DNA from: CAYOVG01 sp964407285
GTDB taxonomy: Bacteria; Desulfobacterota; Syntrophobacteria; Syntrophobacterales; Syntrophobacteraceae
NCBI GenBank assembly: GCA_964407285.1
Contig: CAYOVG010000163.1
Span: 1 to 14,769 of the forward strand
DNA length: 14,769 nucleotides
Reading direction: 5' to 3'
The position numbers and the translations under genes are program-made. Position 1 is the first letter of the stretch. Every line of letters starts with the position of its first letter. Of the stretch, positions 1 through 7,671 are shown one piece after another. The notes under the pieces are model-generated. The model worked only from the letters and a program-made list of their open reading frames with translations, was not told the DNA's origin and ran no database searches.

Positions 1-786
1 AATACGCGCTCCGTCGAAGCTCTCCTTGAATCTTTGCTTCGACTGCCCGATTGCCCGCATGATGTCGTCGGCGTAGGCGGATGTGTCTTGAACGGAATCG
101 ATCACCCGATAGAGGTCCTCCAGGGCGCCCACCCTGGCGACGAGAGCGAGCACCTGCGGGAGATAGAAAGGATCGATCCGCGTAGTGTCGCTTTCCGGCA
201 TCAGGATGGAGAAGATCTTCGCAATAGAGCCCCCGTTGCCCATGAAGCACAGCGACTCCAGAATGGTGGCTCGAAGCATGGGTTCCGATTCCCGCTCGAG
301 AAGGTCGAGCATTTCGGTTATGCTGTCCCTGTCTTCCAGTCGTCCGAGGTATTCCACGGCCGTAATCTGAACGTTGGGCGCTTTGTCGTGGAGGCACGCC
401 CGGATGGCGAGCATGGCATCCCGGCTTCCTATCTGAAAGAGGGCATCGAGGATGAGCTTTCTGACTTCCCTGTCCGAATCGTCGAGATGCGAGGTCAGGA
501 AAGCGATGGCTTCATCTCCGTCCATGCCGAGTATGCTTACGGCCGCGTTTCTGAGGTAGGCGTCCTCGGAGCGAAAGAGATCGAAGACGGGGTCGAATAT
601 CTCGGCGCGCGGCATGCTCTTCAGGCTGAACACGATGGAATCCCGCACTATCTGCGACTCCTCGACGGCAAGCCTTGCCGCCAGGAGCATCGGGGCATCC
701 GGCGGGTCGGCATCGGTAATGTCCTGCACGGCGAAGAGCCTCTCCGATTCATCCGTGCCGTTCAGTCTCAGTTCGAGGTCGTGCAT
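1..786 (-). CDS. HEAT-repeat protein, 3' part cut by window edge
   Basis: This reading frame is open for 262 codons and runs off the left edge without a stop, so the C-terminus is missing. It starts MHDLELRLNG. The ATG at 784-786 follows the cheB stop directly, and the stop codon lies within the Shine-Dalgarno (TAGGAG, then five bases, then ATG), so translational coupling to cheB is likely. From about residue 44 the sequence shows consecutive helical pairs of HEAT / PBS-lyase type, roughly at 44-70, 75-104, 106-133, 137-163 and 168-195. They carry typical signatures such as D-x-x-x-x-VRxxAxxxLG, e.g. LDDSDREVRKLILDALFQIG. No catalytic residues, signal peptide or membrane segment are visible. 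HEAT solenoids are protein-protein interaction surfaces, and HEAT proteins occur next to chemosensory genes in deltaproteobacteria. A scaffold or adaptor role for this array is inferred; the partner is unknown. The family call is fairly sure, the function is not. Confidence 0.8.
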   Translation of the reverse strand, partial: MHDLELRLNGTDESERLFAVQDITDADPPDAPMLLAARLAVEESQIVRDSIVFSLKSMPRAEIFDPVFDLFRSEDAYLRNAAVSILGMDGDEAIAFLTSHLDDSDREVRKLILDALFQIGSRDAMLAIRACLHDKAPNVQITAVEYLGRLEDRDSITEMLDLLERESEPMLRATILESLCFMGNGGSIAKIFSILMPESDTTRIDPFYLPQVLALVARVGALEDLYRVIDSVQDTSAYADDIMRAIGQSKQRFKESFDGARI

Positions 787-794
787 ATGATCTC

Positions 795-1880
795 CTATCC
801 AACCGCCTTTTTGATCTCTTTGGCTATTTCCCAACTCGGAGCGATGATTTCCGCTCCCCCGCGCTCTATGGCTTCCCGCGGCATTCCGAATACGATGGCG
901 CTCTCTTCGCTTTCCGCTATGGTTCTTCCTCCCGCTTTCCTGATCTTGAGCATGGCCTCGGCGCCGTCGTCCCCCATGCCCGTCATGAGGACTCCTATCG
1001 TTCCGGAATCGAAGACTTCCACGACCGACTCCATCATGACATCGACCGACGGGATGAAGCTGTGCTCGGGGCGCGTCGGAGTCCGCAGCACCACACTACC
1101 CGTGAGCTTTTTATAGACCGTCAGATGGTAGCCGCCTTTGCCCAGGTAAATGGTTCCGGGCTCGACGACCGTGCCCGGACTTGCTTCCACGCATTTCATG
1201 GGGCAATGCGAGTCGATCCTTTGGGCAAAAGAACTGGTGAATGTGGGCGGCATGTGCTGCACAACGAATACCGCAGCCTCCAGGTCCTTGGGCAGATGCG
1301 GAAGAACATCGAAAAGGGTCTTGGGACCTCCGGTCGAAATACCTATCGCCACCGCCTTGAACCCCAATCCGTTCAATGAGGTCGTTCTCTTGTGCCTGCC
1401 CGCAAGGATGCGCCGGGGTCTTGCGGCTTCTTTCGACTCTCCGGAGGAAGTATTCCTCCGGGTCAGCCTGTCGAGCGTCCCGCTTCTTCCCGCCAGCTTG
1501 ATCTTCTTGATCATGTCCCGCGCCACCGGCCCCATCTGGGTCGAGACGGTCCCGCCGGGCTTCGGTACGTAGTCGAACGCGCCGAGTGCGAGAGCTTCAA
1601 AGGTGATCTCGGCGCCTTCCTGCGTAAGAGACGAAACCATCAGCACAGGGGCAATGCTCTCCGACATAATGATTTGAAGCGCGGTGATGCCGTCGATGCC
1701 CGGCATATTGATGTCCATCGTGATGACGTCGGGCCGCAGTTCGCGGGCCTTGGCCACCGCGTCCTCGCCGTCTCTCGCCGCCCCGACGACAGTGAGGTCG
1801 GGGTCCGACTCGATGATCTTTTTAAGTGACGTCCGCATCAGGGCGGAGTCGTCGCAGATAAGTACTCGTGTCTTGCTCAT
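795..1880 (-). CDS. cheB: CheB, chemoreceptor glutamate methylesterase / glutamine deamidase
   Basis: The 361 residues form a complete CheB. An N-terminal receiver (about 1-125) has the acidic pair D10/D11, the phospho-acceptor D56 in MDINMPGIDG, and the conserved lysine K107 in YVPKPGG. A basic, Ser-rich linker (about 128-172) joins it to the methylesterase domain (about 173-360). The catalytic triad is visible as S182 in GISTGGP, H209 in VVQHMPP and D305 in GMGDDGAEAM. CheB removes methyl groups from receptor glutamates when its receiver is phosphorylated by CheA, resetting adaptation. Here the obvious substrate is the soluble receptor encoded upstream. A GAGGAG sequence lies only two bases before the ATG, an unusually short spacing. 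The gene is separated from the CheW gene by 281 bp, unlike the tight joins elsewhere, so it may have its own promoter. The matching methyltransferase CheR is not in the window. Confidence 0.96.
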   Translation of the reverse strand: MSKTRVLICDDSALMRTSLKKIIESDPDLTVVGAARDGEDAVAKARELRPDVITMDINMPGIDGITALQIIMSESIAPVLMVSSLTQEGAEITFEALALGAFDYVPKPGGTVSTQMGPVARDMIKKIKLAGRSGTLDRLTRRNTSSGESKEAARPRRILAGRHKRTTSLNGLGFKAVAIGISTGGPKTLFDVLPHLPKDLEAAVFVVQHMPPTFTSSFAQRIDSHCPMKCVEASPGTVVEPGTIYLGKGGYHLTVYKKLTGSVVLRTPTRPEHSFIPSVDVMMESVVEVFDSGTIGVLMTGMGDDGAEAMLKIRKAGGRTIAESEESAIVFGMPREAIERGGAEIIAPSWEIAKEIKKAVG

Positions 1881-2161
1881 GGCTCCTCACTGATTGTTGG
1901 TGAGTGGGTGAATGGGACGACGCCTCACCGATTTTCATGCTCTGTTCCGCCCCACGTGATCGCGGAGACAGACGTCTCAATCTGCGGTCCCGGCCGGAAT
2001 AAGCAACACTTCCACCCAGTCAACATGTGATGCGTGGTCTGAAAGAGGTGACCAACGCCAGTCCGACTCACCGATCTTTGTCGGGTTTCGCTTACCCACA
2101 GCCTATGCTTCACCTATTCACCCCCTCACCGTCCCTCCCATTCACCAACTCACCGCCCTTC
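1881..2161. repeat. 281-bp intergenic region with octamer YTCACCNN repeats
   Basis: No convincing gene lies between the CheW and CheB genes. At 2109-2156 the plus strand has six consecutive 8-bp units of form YTCACCNN; the fourth unit is degenerate. A 19-bp arm at 1899-1917 (ggtgagtgggtgaatggga) is the reverse complement of 2136-2154 with one mismatch, so the same octamer family flanks both ends in opposite orientation. Single CTCACCGA units also occur at about 1924 and 2068. At 2079-2100 an imperfect hairpin, GGGT-TTCGCTT-ACCC, is present. On the minus strand a weak promoter-like pair (TTGACT at 2023-2018, 16-bp spacer, TATTCC at 2001-1996) could serve cheB, but the -10 is poor. A 62-residue minus-strand ORF inside the gap has no family features and I do not call it. 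Confidence 0.7.
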
Positions 2162-4123
2162 CTAATCCGCTATTTCCAGCGGGGGTTTCTTCTTTGCCGG
2201 CTTCTTCCGCTCTTCAACGGTTCTGCCTTCCTCACGCCCGCCGGGTTCGCCTCCCTGCGCAATTTCGCTCAGTATCCGGAGTTCCTTCTCATCCAGTATC
2301 CGTTCGACATCGAGCAGCACCACCATCCGTCTGCCCTTATCTATCTTGCAGACCCCGTCCATGTACTTGTTGGCCCCTCCCGCGGTAACGATGGAGGGTG
2401 TTTTCTCGATATCCTGCTTCAGCAGCCGCAGGACCTCGTTTACCTGGTCCACGCGGAGCCCGGTTTTGGCGCCGCCGATGTCCACGATGATGATACGCGT
2501 CCTGTCCTCGATGGCCTTGTCTTCGAGGCCGAAGAGTTCCCGGATGTTGATGACGGGAATGACGTTTCCACGCAGGTTCGTGACTCCATCGACGAAGTGC
2601 GGCGCACGGGGCACGCTCGTTATGTCCGTCACCCGGTTGATTTCCTGCACCTGCATAATGCGTATCCCGTACTCCTCCCTGTTGATGCTGAAGGTAACAA
2701 GCTGCTCCTCCGCCTGGCTCTGCTGGGCAAGGGATTCTGATTTCGCGCCGGATTCTCTTGTCGTGGTCCCCGAGCCGGATTGCATATCCGAGAGCACGCG
2801 GGAGGCTTCCCTCGAGACGAGTGCTGATTCATCCATGATCATGATGAGACGTTCTCCGTTGTCGAGCTTGGCGACTCCTTTGAGTTCCTTCCTTTTGGAG
2901 GAGGCAATGGAGGGGGTTTCGTCGATGACCGATTTGGGAATGCGGATCACTTCGTCGACACAATCGACGAGATACCCGATGTTCATCGTATCGGCTTCGA
3001 CGACCATCACCCGCTGGTCTTCGGAAATGTGGGTTTCGATGATGGACTTGAGCCTGTCGAGGCTGTCGCAGACGTCCCTGAGGAGAGGCTGCATTTCCCT
3101 GTCGAGAATGGATAATGCCGCGTCTCTGGATGCCCCCTTGAGATCCATGGCACGCCGCGCGGCGTCGAAAAGCTCTGCGCGGCAGCGCTTGAGTTTCTTC
3201 AGGGCAGTCTCGATTTCGATGCTCGAAGTGCTGTATTCGTCGAGCCATTTACCGAAAGCGGTCTTGCGCGGGTCCGTGGCGTCCGTGAAGCGCGCCCCGG
3301 ATTCAACCGCGTGCCGTACGGCCTCCGCCCAGGAGTGGTGCCGTTCTATTCCCGCGTCAATGGTCTTGTGGCGCTCCGATACCAGGCTCGGGATTCCGAG
3401 AAGACGCCTCAGGTCGAGCACCGGCATCAACTGGTTGCGGATGGTGAAGAGCCCCCGCACGTACTCGGGAACATTGGGCACTTCGGTGATCTCGGTGACT
3501 CTCAGGATTTCCCGCACCTTGGCGATATCGAAGGCATATTCCTCCCCCGCCACCTTGAAGGAGACGAGTTGCTCCTCCTCCGCGGCTTCCTGCAGTACCT
3601 GGTTCACGCCCGTCCCGGCGCCGGCCGCTGTTCCCCGACACGATCCCGCATCGATAGCGATGACTTCGCCCAGGTTGAGAGTCAGAATGAGGCGCCGCCC
3701 CTCATCGATTTTCACGACGCCGTTCAGAAACTCCTTGTCCACGCCGCGGCACACCGACGGCGGCGGCTCCAGGTGGGCATCCGTTATTCGCATCACTTCG
3801 CGCACGTTGTCCACGATAAGGCCCGTGTGCACTCCTCCCGTCTCGACGACGAGAAGCCGCGTGTGGTCCGTTGCCTCCGTGGGCGCCATGGAGAAGCGTA
3901 TCCGGCTGTCTATGACGGGAAGGACGTTCCCCCTCAGATTGCATATTCCCGCGACATAGACCGGGCTGCGCGGAATCGGGGTGATCTCCGGCAATCGGAC
4001 GATTTCCTTGACGTTGTTGATATCGACGCCAAATTCCTCGTCGCTCAGCCGGAACACCACCATTTGGCCTTCTCCAGAGGATTGAACGACTCCGGCGTTT
4101 TGAGTGTTTTCCATATCCGGCAT
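2162..4123 (-). CDS. Triple-CheW scaffold with degenerate CZB-like insert
   Basis: This 653-residue protein has three CheW domains: about 20-157, 185-435 and 473-612. Each has the CheW pattern of xVxFxLxxxxYGxDIxxVxEI, then a PxxPxxVxGxxNLRGxxxPVxxxR stretch, then a second beta half (e.g. GLIVDNVREVMRI). CheW couples chemoreceptor tips to the CheA kinase, so one chain could occupy several array positions. The second domain is split by a helical insert at about 255-365 that resembles a chemoreceptor zinc-binding (CZB) domain: H262xxW265 and then T288-A-F-G-K-W293. Of the four expected ligands only H262 remains; the Cys position is T288 and the HxxxH positions are R315 and F319. The tail (about 620-653) is charged and Lys/Glu/Pro rich. 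The start is preceded by GGGAGG with seven-base spacing, immediately after the receptor stop codon. No kinase or receiver domain is present, so it is neither CheA nor CheV. Confidence 0.9.
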   Translation of the reverse strand: MPDMENTQNAGVVQSSGEGQMVVFRLSDEEFGVDINNVKEIVRLPEITPIPRSPVYVAGICNLRGNVLPVIDSRIRFSMAPTEATDHTRLLVVETGGVHTGLIVDNVREVMRITDAHLEPPPSVCRGVDKEFLNGVVKIDEGRRLILTLNLGEVIAIDAGSCRGTAAGAGTGVNQVLQEAAEEEQLVSFKVAGEEYAFDIAKVREILRVTEITEVPNVPEYVRGLFTIRNQLMPVLDLRRLLGIPSLVSERHKTIDAGIERHHSWAEAVRHAVESGARFTDATDPRKTAFGKWLDEYSTSSIEIETALKKLKRCRAELFDAARRAMDLKGASRDAALSILDREMQPLLRDVCDSLDRLKSIIETHISEDQRVMVVEADTMNIGYLVDCVDEVIRIPKSVIDETPSIASSKRKELKGVAKLDNGERLIMIMDESALVSREASRVLSDMQSGSGTTTRESGAKSESLAQQSQAEEQLVTFSINREEYGIRIMQVQEINRVTDITSVPRAPHFVDGVTNLRGNVIPVINIRELFGLEDKAIEDRTRIIIVDIGGAKTGLRVDQVNEVLRLLKQDIEKTPSIVTAGGANKYMDGVCKIDKGRRMVVLLDVERILDEKELRILSEIAQGGEPGGREEGRTVEERKKPAKKKPPLEIAD

Positions 4124-4135
4124 CTTGATTCCTCC

Positions 4136-6076
4136 CTACATGCTCTGCATTTCGTCGGCCTGGCCGGCAATATCCTCGATAGCCTGGGATATGAGTTGCA
4201 TGCCCTTGCTGCCTTCTTCCGCGGCCTTTGCCGCCTCTGCCGCCATCTTGGAGGCTTCTTCCGCCGCGTTGGCGATTTCGATCACCGCCTTGTTCGCCTG
4301 CTCGATGGCCTTCAGGGCCTCGTCCGCACCGGTGTTGATCTCGTTGATCACGGCCTGCACCACATCCATGCCCGTTTCGATGGCGTTGAGGTTTTCGGTC
4401 GATTTCCTGGCATTTTCCACTTCCTGGGCGGCAATCTTGCCCGCCATCTCGATATCTCCGGCAACGACGGCAATCTGCGCCTGCATGGTGCGAACCATGT
4501 CCTTGATCTTCTCGGCGTTCTCGGACGAATCGTTGGCCAGAGCCCTGATGTCGCCCGCAACCACGGAGAAGCCCCGCCCGAACTCACCGGCCCTCGCCGC
4601 TTCTATGGAGCCGTTCACTGCAAGCATATTGGTAAGAAGGGTCACATTCACGATCTGATCGACGATCTTGTTGATGTTGTTGGTCTTGTCGGCGAGCATT
4701 TTCACATTCGCCGCCGATTGGGCGGAAGCCTGCGAAGCCTTTCCGATGTTATTGATGAGATTGTCTACATTCACCTTATTGCCGGCGACCAGTTCCTTGA
4801 GTTTGTGGATCTTCTCCTCGGAGGCTTTTGCGTTCTCCGCCATGCCGGATGCCGATGATTCGAGCCTCTCGCCGAGCGTTCTGTTCATCTCGGAGGCTTT
4901 GGCCGCGTTTTGGGCCCCCTTCGAGATCTGCTCGATCGCGGTCATGATCTGCCTGGCCGAGTTGGTGGCTTCCTCGATGTTTGCCGAGAGCTGTTCGGCG
5001 GCGGCGGCGACCTCTTCCGCCGACTTCTTGCTGTCGGTTGCGTTTTTGAGAGCATCGGTCAGTTCGGCCAGATTTTCCGAAGCCGTCTGCATCTCGTTGA
5101 AAGCCTTGTTCTGCTCGCCGACCGCCTTGTTGGCCTCTTCCGCCGCGGCGCTTTGCTCTTCGGCGTTGCTGGCGATATCTTCAGAACCCCTCAGGAATTC
5201 CTCGGCCCCCGTTTGCGCATCCGAAGCGTTTCTATTTATGGCGTTAGCTTCCTGGAGAATTGCATCCATATCGGCGGAAATCCGGTTCAGGTCGCTCGAA
5301 ATCACCTTGGCCTTCTCGATTTCCTCAAGGGCGTTCTTTCCGGACGCATCGATGTCGTCGACCACTTTCTGCACCTGGGACTGGATCTCCTCGACCACGT
5401 TGCGAATCCCGCGGGCGCTCTGTTCGGAAGTCTCCGCAAGGTTTCTCACCTCGTCCGCCACAACGGCGAATCCCCGTCCGTGCTCCCCGGCCCGCGCTGC
5501 TTCGATGGCCGCATTGAGAGCGAGCAGGTTGGTCTGGTCGGCGATGCGGACGACGGCGCCGACGATGTCGCCGATCTGCTCCGAGTTCTTCTCGAGTTCC
5601 TTGATGAGCTTGGTCGACTCGATGTTGGCCCTGGAAGCGTTGTTCACTCCCTGGATGAGTGATTCGATGTCGGTCGTGATGATTCTGACGAGCGCCTGGA
5701 GGTTCATGCATTTATCCAGGCTCACTTTTGCCTGCTGTGCCGCCAGTTCGGCCGACTTGGAGATCTGATTGACCGCGGAGCGGGATTCCTCCGCCGCCGC
5801 CGAGGACTCCTCGGCAGCCGTCGCGACGGCCTGCATGGTCTTGCCCAGTTCTTCGGAAGCCCCGGAAGCCTGCTCCAGGGACGCGCTCATCTCCTCGACC
5901 GCCGAGGCCAGCCGTTCCGCTATCGCCTGCTGCCGCGCCAGTGTCCTCGCCCTGGCCTTTTCCTGGGCCATCTTCTTGGCTTCTTCCCGTTTTTTCGCCA
6001 GTTCATCGGAGGTGTCCACTTTGCTCGTGATCCCGGTTTTTACCGCTGCCGCGGGCCTCGCCAGTTGCTTTGCCAT
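4136..6076 (-). CDS. Cytoplasmic methyl-accepting chemoreceptor with two signalling tips
   Basis: The 646 residues have no membrane segment, signal peptide, PAS or other sensor domain, so the receptor is soluble. Two complete hairpin signalling modules follow one another. The first tip is at about 178-219 (QTNLLALNAAIEAARAGEHG, then RGFAVVADEVRNLA). The second is at about 479-517 (NMLAVNGSIEAARAGEFG, then RGFSVVAGDIRALA). The tips are 300 residues apart, and each is flanked by about 135-150 residues of Ala/Glu-rich coiled coil with methylation-type EE and EQ pairs. The second tip deviates modestly, with LTN for QTN and GDI for DEV. Residues 1-55 are strongly basic (KKREEAKKMAQEKARARTLA). Double-tip soluble receptors are known, for example Vibrio cholerae DosM, which bridges double-layered cytoplasmic arrays. 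AGGAG lies five bases before the ATG. Signal input is not evident and may come from bound partners. There is no CheR-binding pentapeptide at the C-terminus. Confidence 0.94.
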   Translation of the reverse strand: MAKQLARPAAAVKTGITSKVDTSDELAKKREEAKKMAQEKARARTLARQQAIAERLASAVEEMSASLEQASGASEELGKTMQAVATAAEESSAAAEESRSAVNQISKSAELAAQQAKVSLDKCMNLQALVRIITTDIESLIQGVNNASRANIESTKLIKELEKNSEQIGDIVGAVVRIADQTNLLALNAAIEAARAGEHGRGFAVVADEVRNLAETSEQSARGIRNVVEEIQSQVQKVVDDIDASGKNALEEIEKAKVISSDLNRISADMDAILQEANAINRNASDAQTGAEEFLRGSEDIASNAEEQSAAAEEANKAVGEQNKAFNEMQTASENLAELTDALKNATDSKKSAEEVAAAAEQLSANIEEATNSARQIMTAIEQISKGAQNAAKASEMNRTLGERLESSASGMAENAKASEEKIHKLKELVAGNKVNVDNLINNIGKASQASAQSAANVKMLADKTNNINKIVDQIVNVTLLTNMLAVNGSIEAARAGEFGRGFSVVAGDIRALANDSSENAEKIKDMVRTMQAQIAVVAGDIEMAGKIAAQEVENARKSTENLNAIETGMDVVQAVINEINTGADEALKAIEQANKAVIEIANAAEEASKMAAEAAKAAEEGSKGMQLISQAIEDIAGQADEMQSM

Positions 6077-6143
6077 AACTTCTCCTTTATCCGTTCAGAG
6101 TGCGTTCATTTCGTTGATTTCGATAATATTGCGTTTTCATCCA

Positions 6144-7658
6144 TTAAACTCGTAAGGGGAAATCGGGGTCGATGGTGATTTCTTCCGTTTCTCCGCTGTC
6201 CAGATCCACTGCCGATACATTCAGCATGCCATTGGCGTCGATGGCAAAAGTCACATCGATACTGGGTTCTCCTTTGCTTCTTGGGTTACTGATTTTGAGC
6301 CGAAACATTCCGAGGGACACCCGGCTCTTCTGCCCCGTTCCCACTTCCTGGAGCACGTGGATCCAGACTTCCTCCTGGAAATCGCTGGTCGTCGTAAACA
6401 GGCGCGAGGCGCTGGTCGGATAGGTGGCGCCGCGGGGAAGGACCGCCACAAAGCCACCTTGGTCGTCTTCGATACCGAGGTCATGGGAAGTAATGTCATG
6501 GAATTCAATGTCCGGCACACTCCCTTCGAATATGCCCGCCAGTATGCCGGCTCCCAGCGCCACGGCTTCATCCGGATTGATTTCCCGCCTGAGCGCCTGG
6601 TCGCCGAAAAGAGACTCTTCTCTACCGGCCGGTTCGTCCGTCCCATTCGCTGAGACCGGAGCGATGATCCCTTTCACCAGGGTTTCGATCGCGGGGAGTC
6701 GCGTGCTCCCCCCCACCAGGATGACCGAATCGACACATTCGGGCGAAAGCCCCGTCTGTTCGAATGTCTGCCGGATGTGCCGTTCGATTTCCCGAAGGGT
6801 GGGAGCGATCAACAGTTCCAGTTCGCTTCTCGTTAGAGACATGTTGAGATGTATGGGACCCTTTTCCGTGGCCGTAATGTAGGGAACCATGATACGGGTC
6901 TCATCGGTCGATGAAAGATCGATCTTCGCCTTCTCGGCATGGATTACCAGTTGCTGGTAGGCAATACGGTCCCGGCGCAGATCGAAACCGTGGACGCTCT
7001 GGAATTCATCGAGGATATGCTCGACGATCGCCATGTCGAAGTTGGTTCCGCCTATGGATGTGGATCCCCCCACGCCCCGGACGCGAAAGACGTTGTCCGT
7101 GTATTCCATAAGCGTGATGTCGAATGTGCCGCCGCCGAGGTCGAGGACCAGGAGTCTGCCTCCATCCCGTTTGCTGAAACCGTAGGTGAGGGCCGCCGCC
7201 GTCGGTTCGTTGAGGAGTTTCAAAACATTCAGGCCGGCGGAGCGGGCGGCGTTCAGCGTATCCTCTCTTTGCCGGTCGTCGAAGTAGGCCGGCACAGTGA
7301 TGACGGCGTCTTCGACGTCGTGTTCGAGATACCGGCCTGCGTATTCTTTGAGGCTCTTCAGAATCAGGCTGGAGATTTCCACCGGGCTTCGATGGCGTCC
7401 CCCTACCAGGCGCTCGACGTTCTTTCCCATGGAGAGCTTGATGTTCGAGACGGTATGCTCCGAATTGAGAACAGCCTGGCTTTTCGCCATCTCTCCTACG
7501 ATGACCTGACCGCTTTCCTTGAACGTCACGACGGAGGGCGTCATCCTGCCGCCTCTTTCATTCGGGATGATCACCGGATTTCCATCCCTGATGTAAGCAA
7601 CAAGGGAATTGGTCGTTCCAAGATCGATACCCACAACGATTCCGCGCTTGTTCGCCAT
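6144..7658 (-). CDS. Lidless Hsp70 / DnaK-like chaperone paralogue
   Basis: I start this at the ATG at 7656-7658 (MANKRGIVVGIDLGTTNSLV), giving 504 residues. An ATG 30 bases upstream would overlap the preceding gene and add ten residues unlike Hsp70. The nucleotide-binding domain (about 1-378) has the phosphate-1 loop GIDLGTTNS, phosphate-2 LDLGGGTFD at about 172-180 and the adenosine motif ILVGGSTRLP at about 313-322. A substrate-binding beta-sandwich follows (about 390-497, including FAIDANGMLNVSAVD), and the protein then ends in DPDFPLRV. The alpha-helical lid of DnaK, roughly its last 130 residues, is absent. The interdomain linker reads DIEFHDITSHDLGIE where DnaK has a VLLLDVTPLSLGIE-type sequence, so the hydrophobic linker is not conserved. 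About 25 extra or divergent residues lie at about 332-358 in the ATPase domain. No dnaJ or grpE is nearby, so this is a paralogue rather than the housekeeping DnaK. The position between the TPR protein and the receptor suggests a dedicated role with the array. Confidence 0.92.
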   Translation of the reverse strand: MANKRGIVVGIDLGTTNSLVAYIRDGNPVIIPNERGGRMTPSVVTFKESGQVIVGEMAKSQAVLNSEHTVSNIKLSMGKNVERLVGGRHRSPVEISSLILKSLKEYAGRYLEHDVEDAVITVPAYFDDRQREDTLNAARSAGLNVLKLLNEPTAAALTYGFSKRDGGRLLVLDLGGGTFDITLMEYTDNVFRVRGVGGSTSIGGTNFDMAIVEHILDEFQSVHGFDLRRDRIAYQQLVIHAEKAKIDLSSTDETRIMVPYITATEKGPIHLNMSLTRSELELLIAPTLREIERHIRQTFEQTGLSPECVDSVILVGGSTRLPAIETLVKGIIAPVSANGTDEPAGREESLFGDQALRREINPDEAVALGAGILAGIFEGSVPDIEFHDITSHDLGIEDDQGGFVAVLPRGATYPTSASRLFTTTSDFQEEVWIHVLQEVGTGQKSRVSLGMFRLKISNPRSKGEPSIDVTFAIDANGMLNVSAVDLDSGETEEITIDPDFPLRV

Positions 7659-7671
7659 ATGCGTGAAGCCT

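Noticed and set aside
34..1116. 360-codon plus-strand open frame opposite the HEAT and CheB genes
   Set aside because: It overlaps two well-supported minus-strand genes, has no family motifs and begins inside the HEAT gene; it is a compositional shadow.
1925..2113. 62-codon minus-strand frame in the CheW-cheB gap
   Set aside because: It runs through the repeat-derived sequence, has no clear ribosome site or motif, and is best explained by chance.
2346..3959. 537-codon plus-strand open frame opposite the CheW gene
   Set aside because: Its Ser/Arg/Met-rich, motif-free translation is antisense to a clear triple-CheW protein. The same applies to the plus frames at 3311-4858 and 4668-5768.
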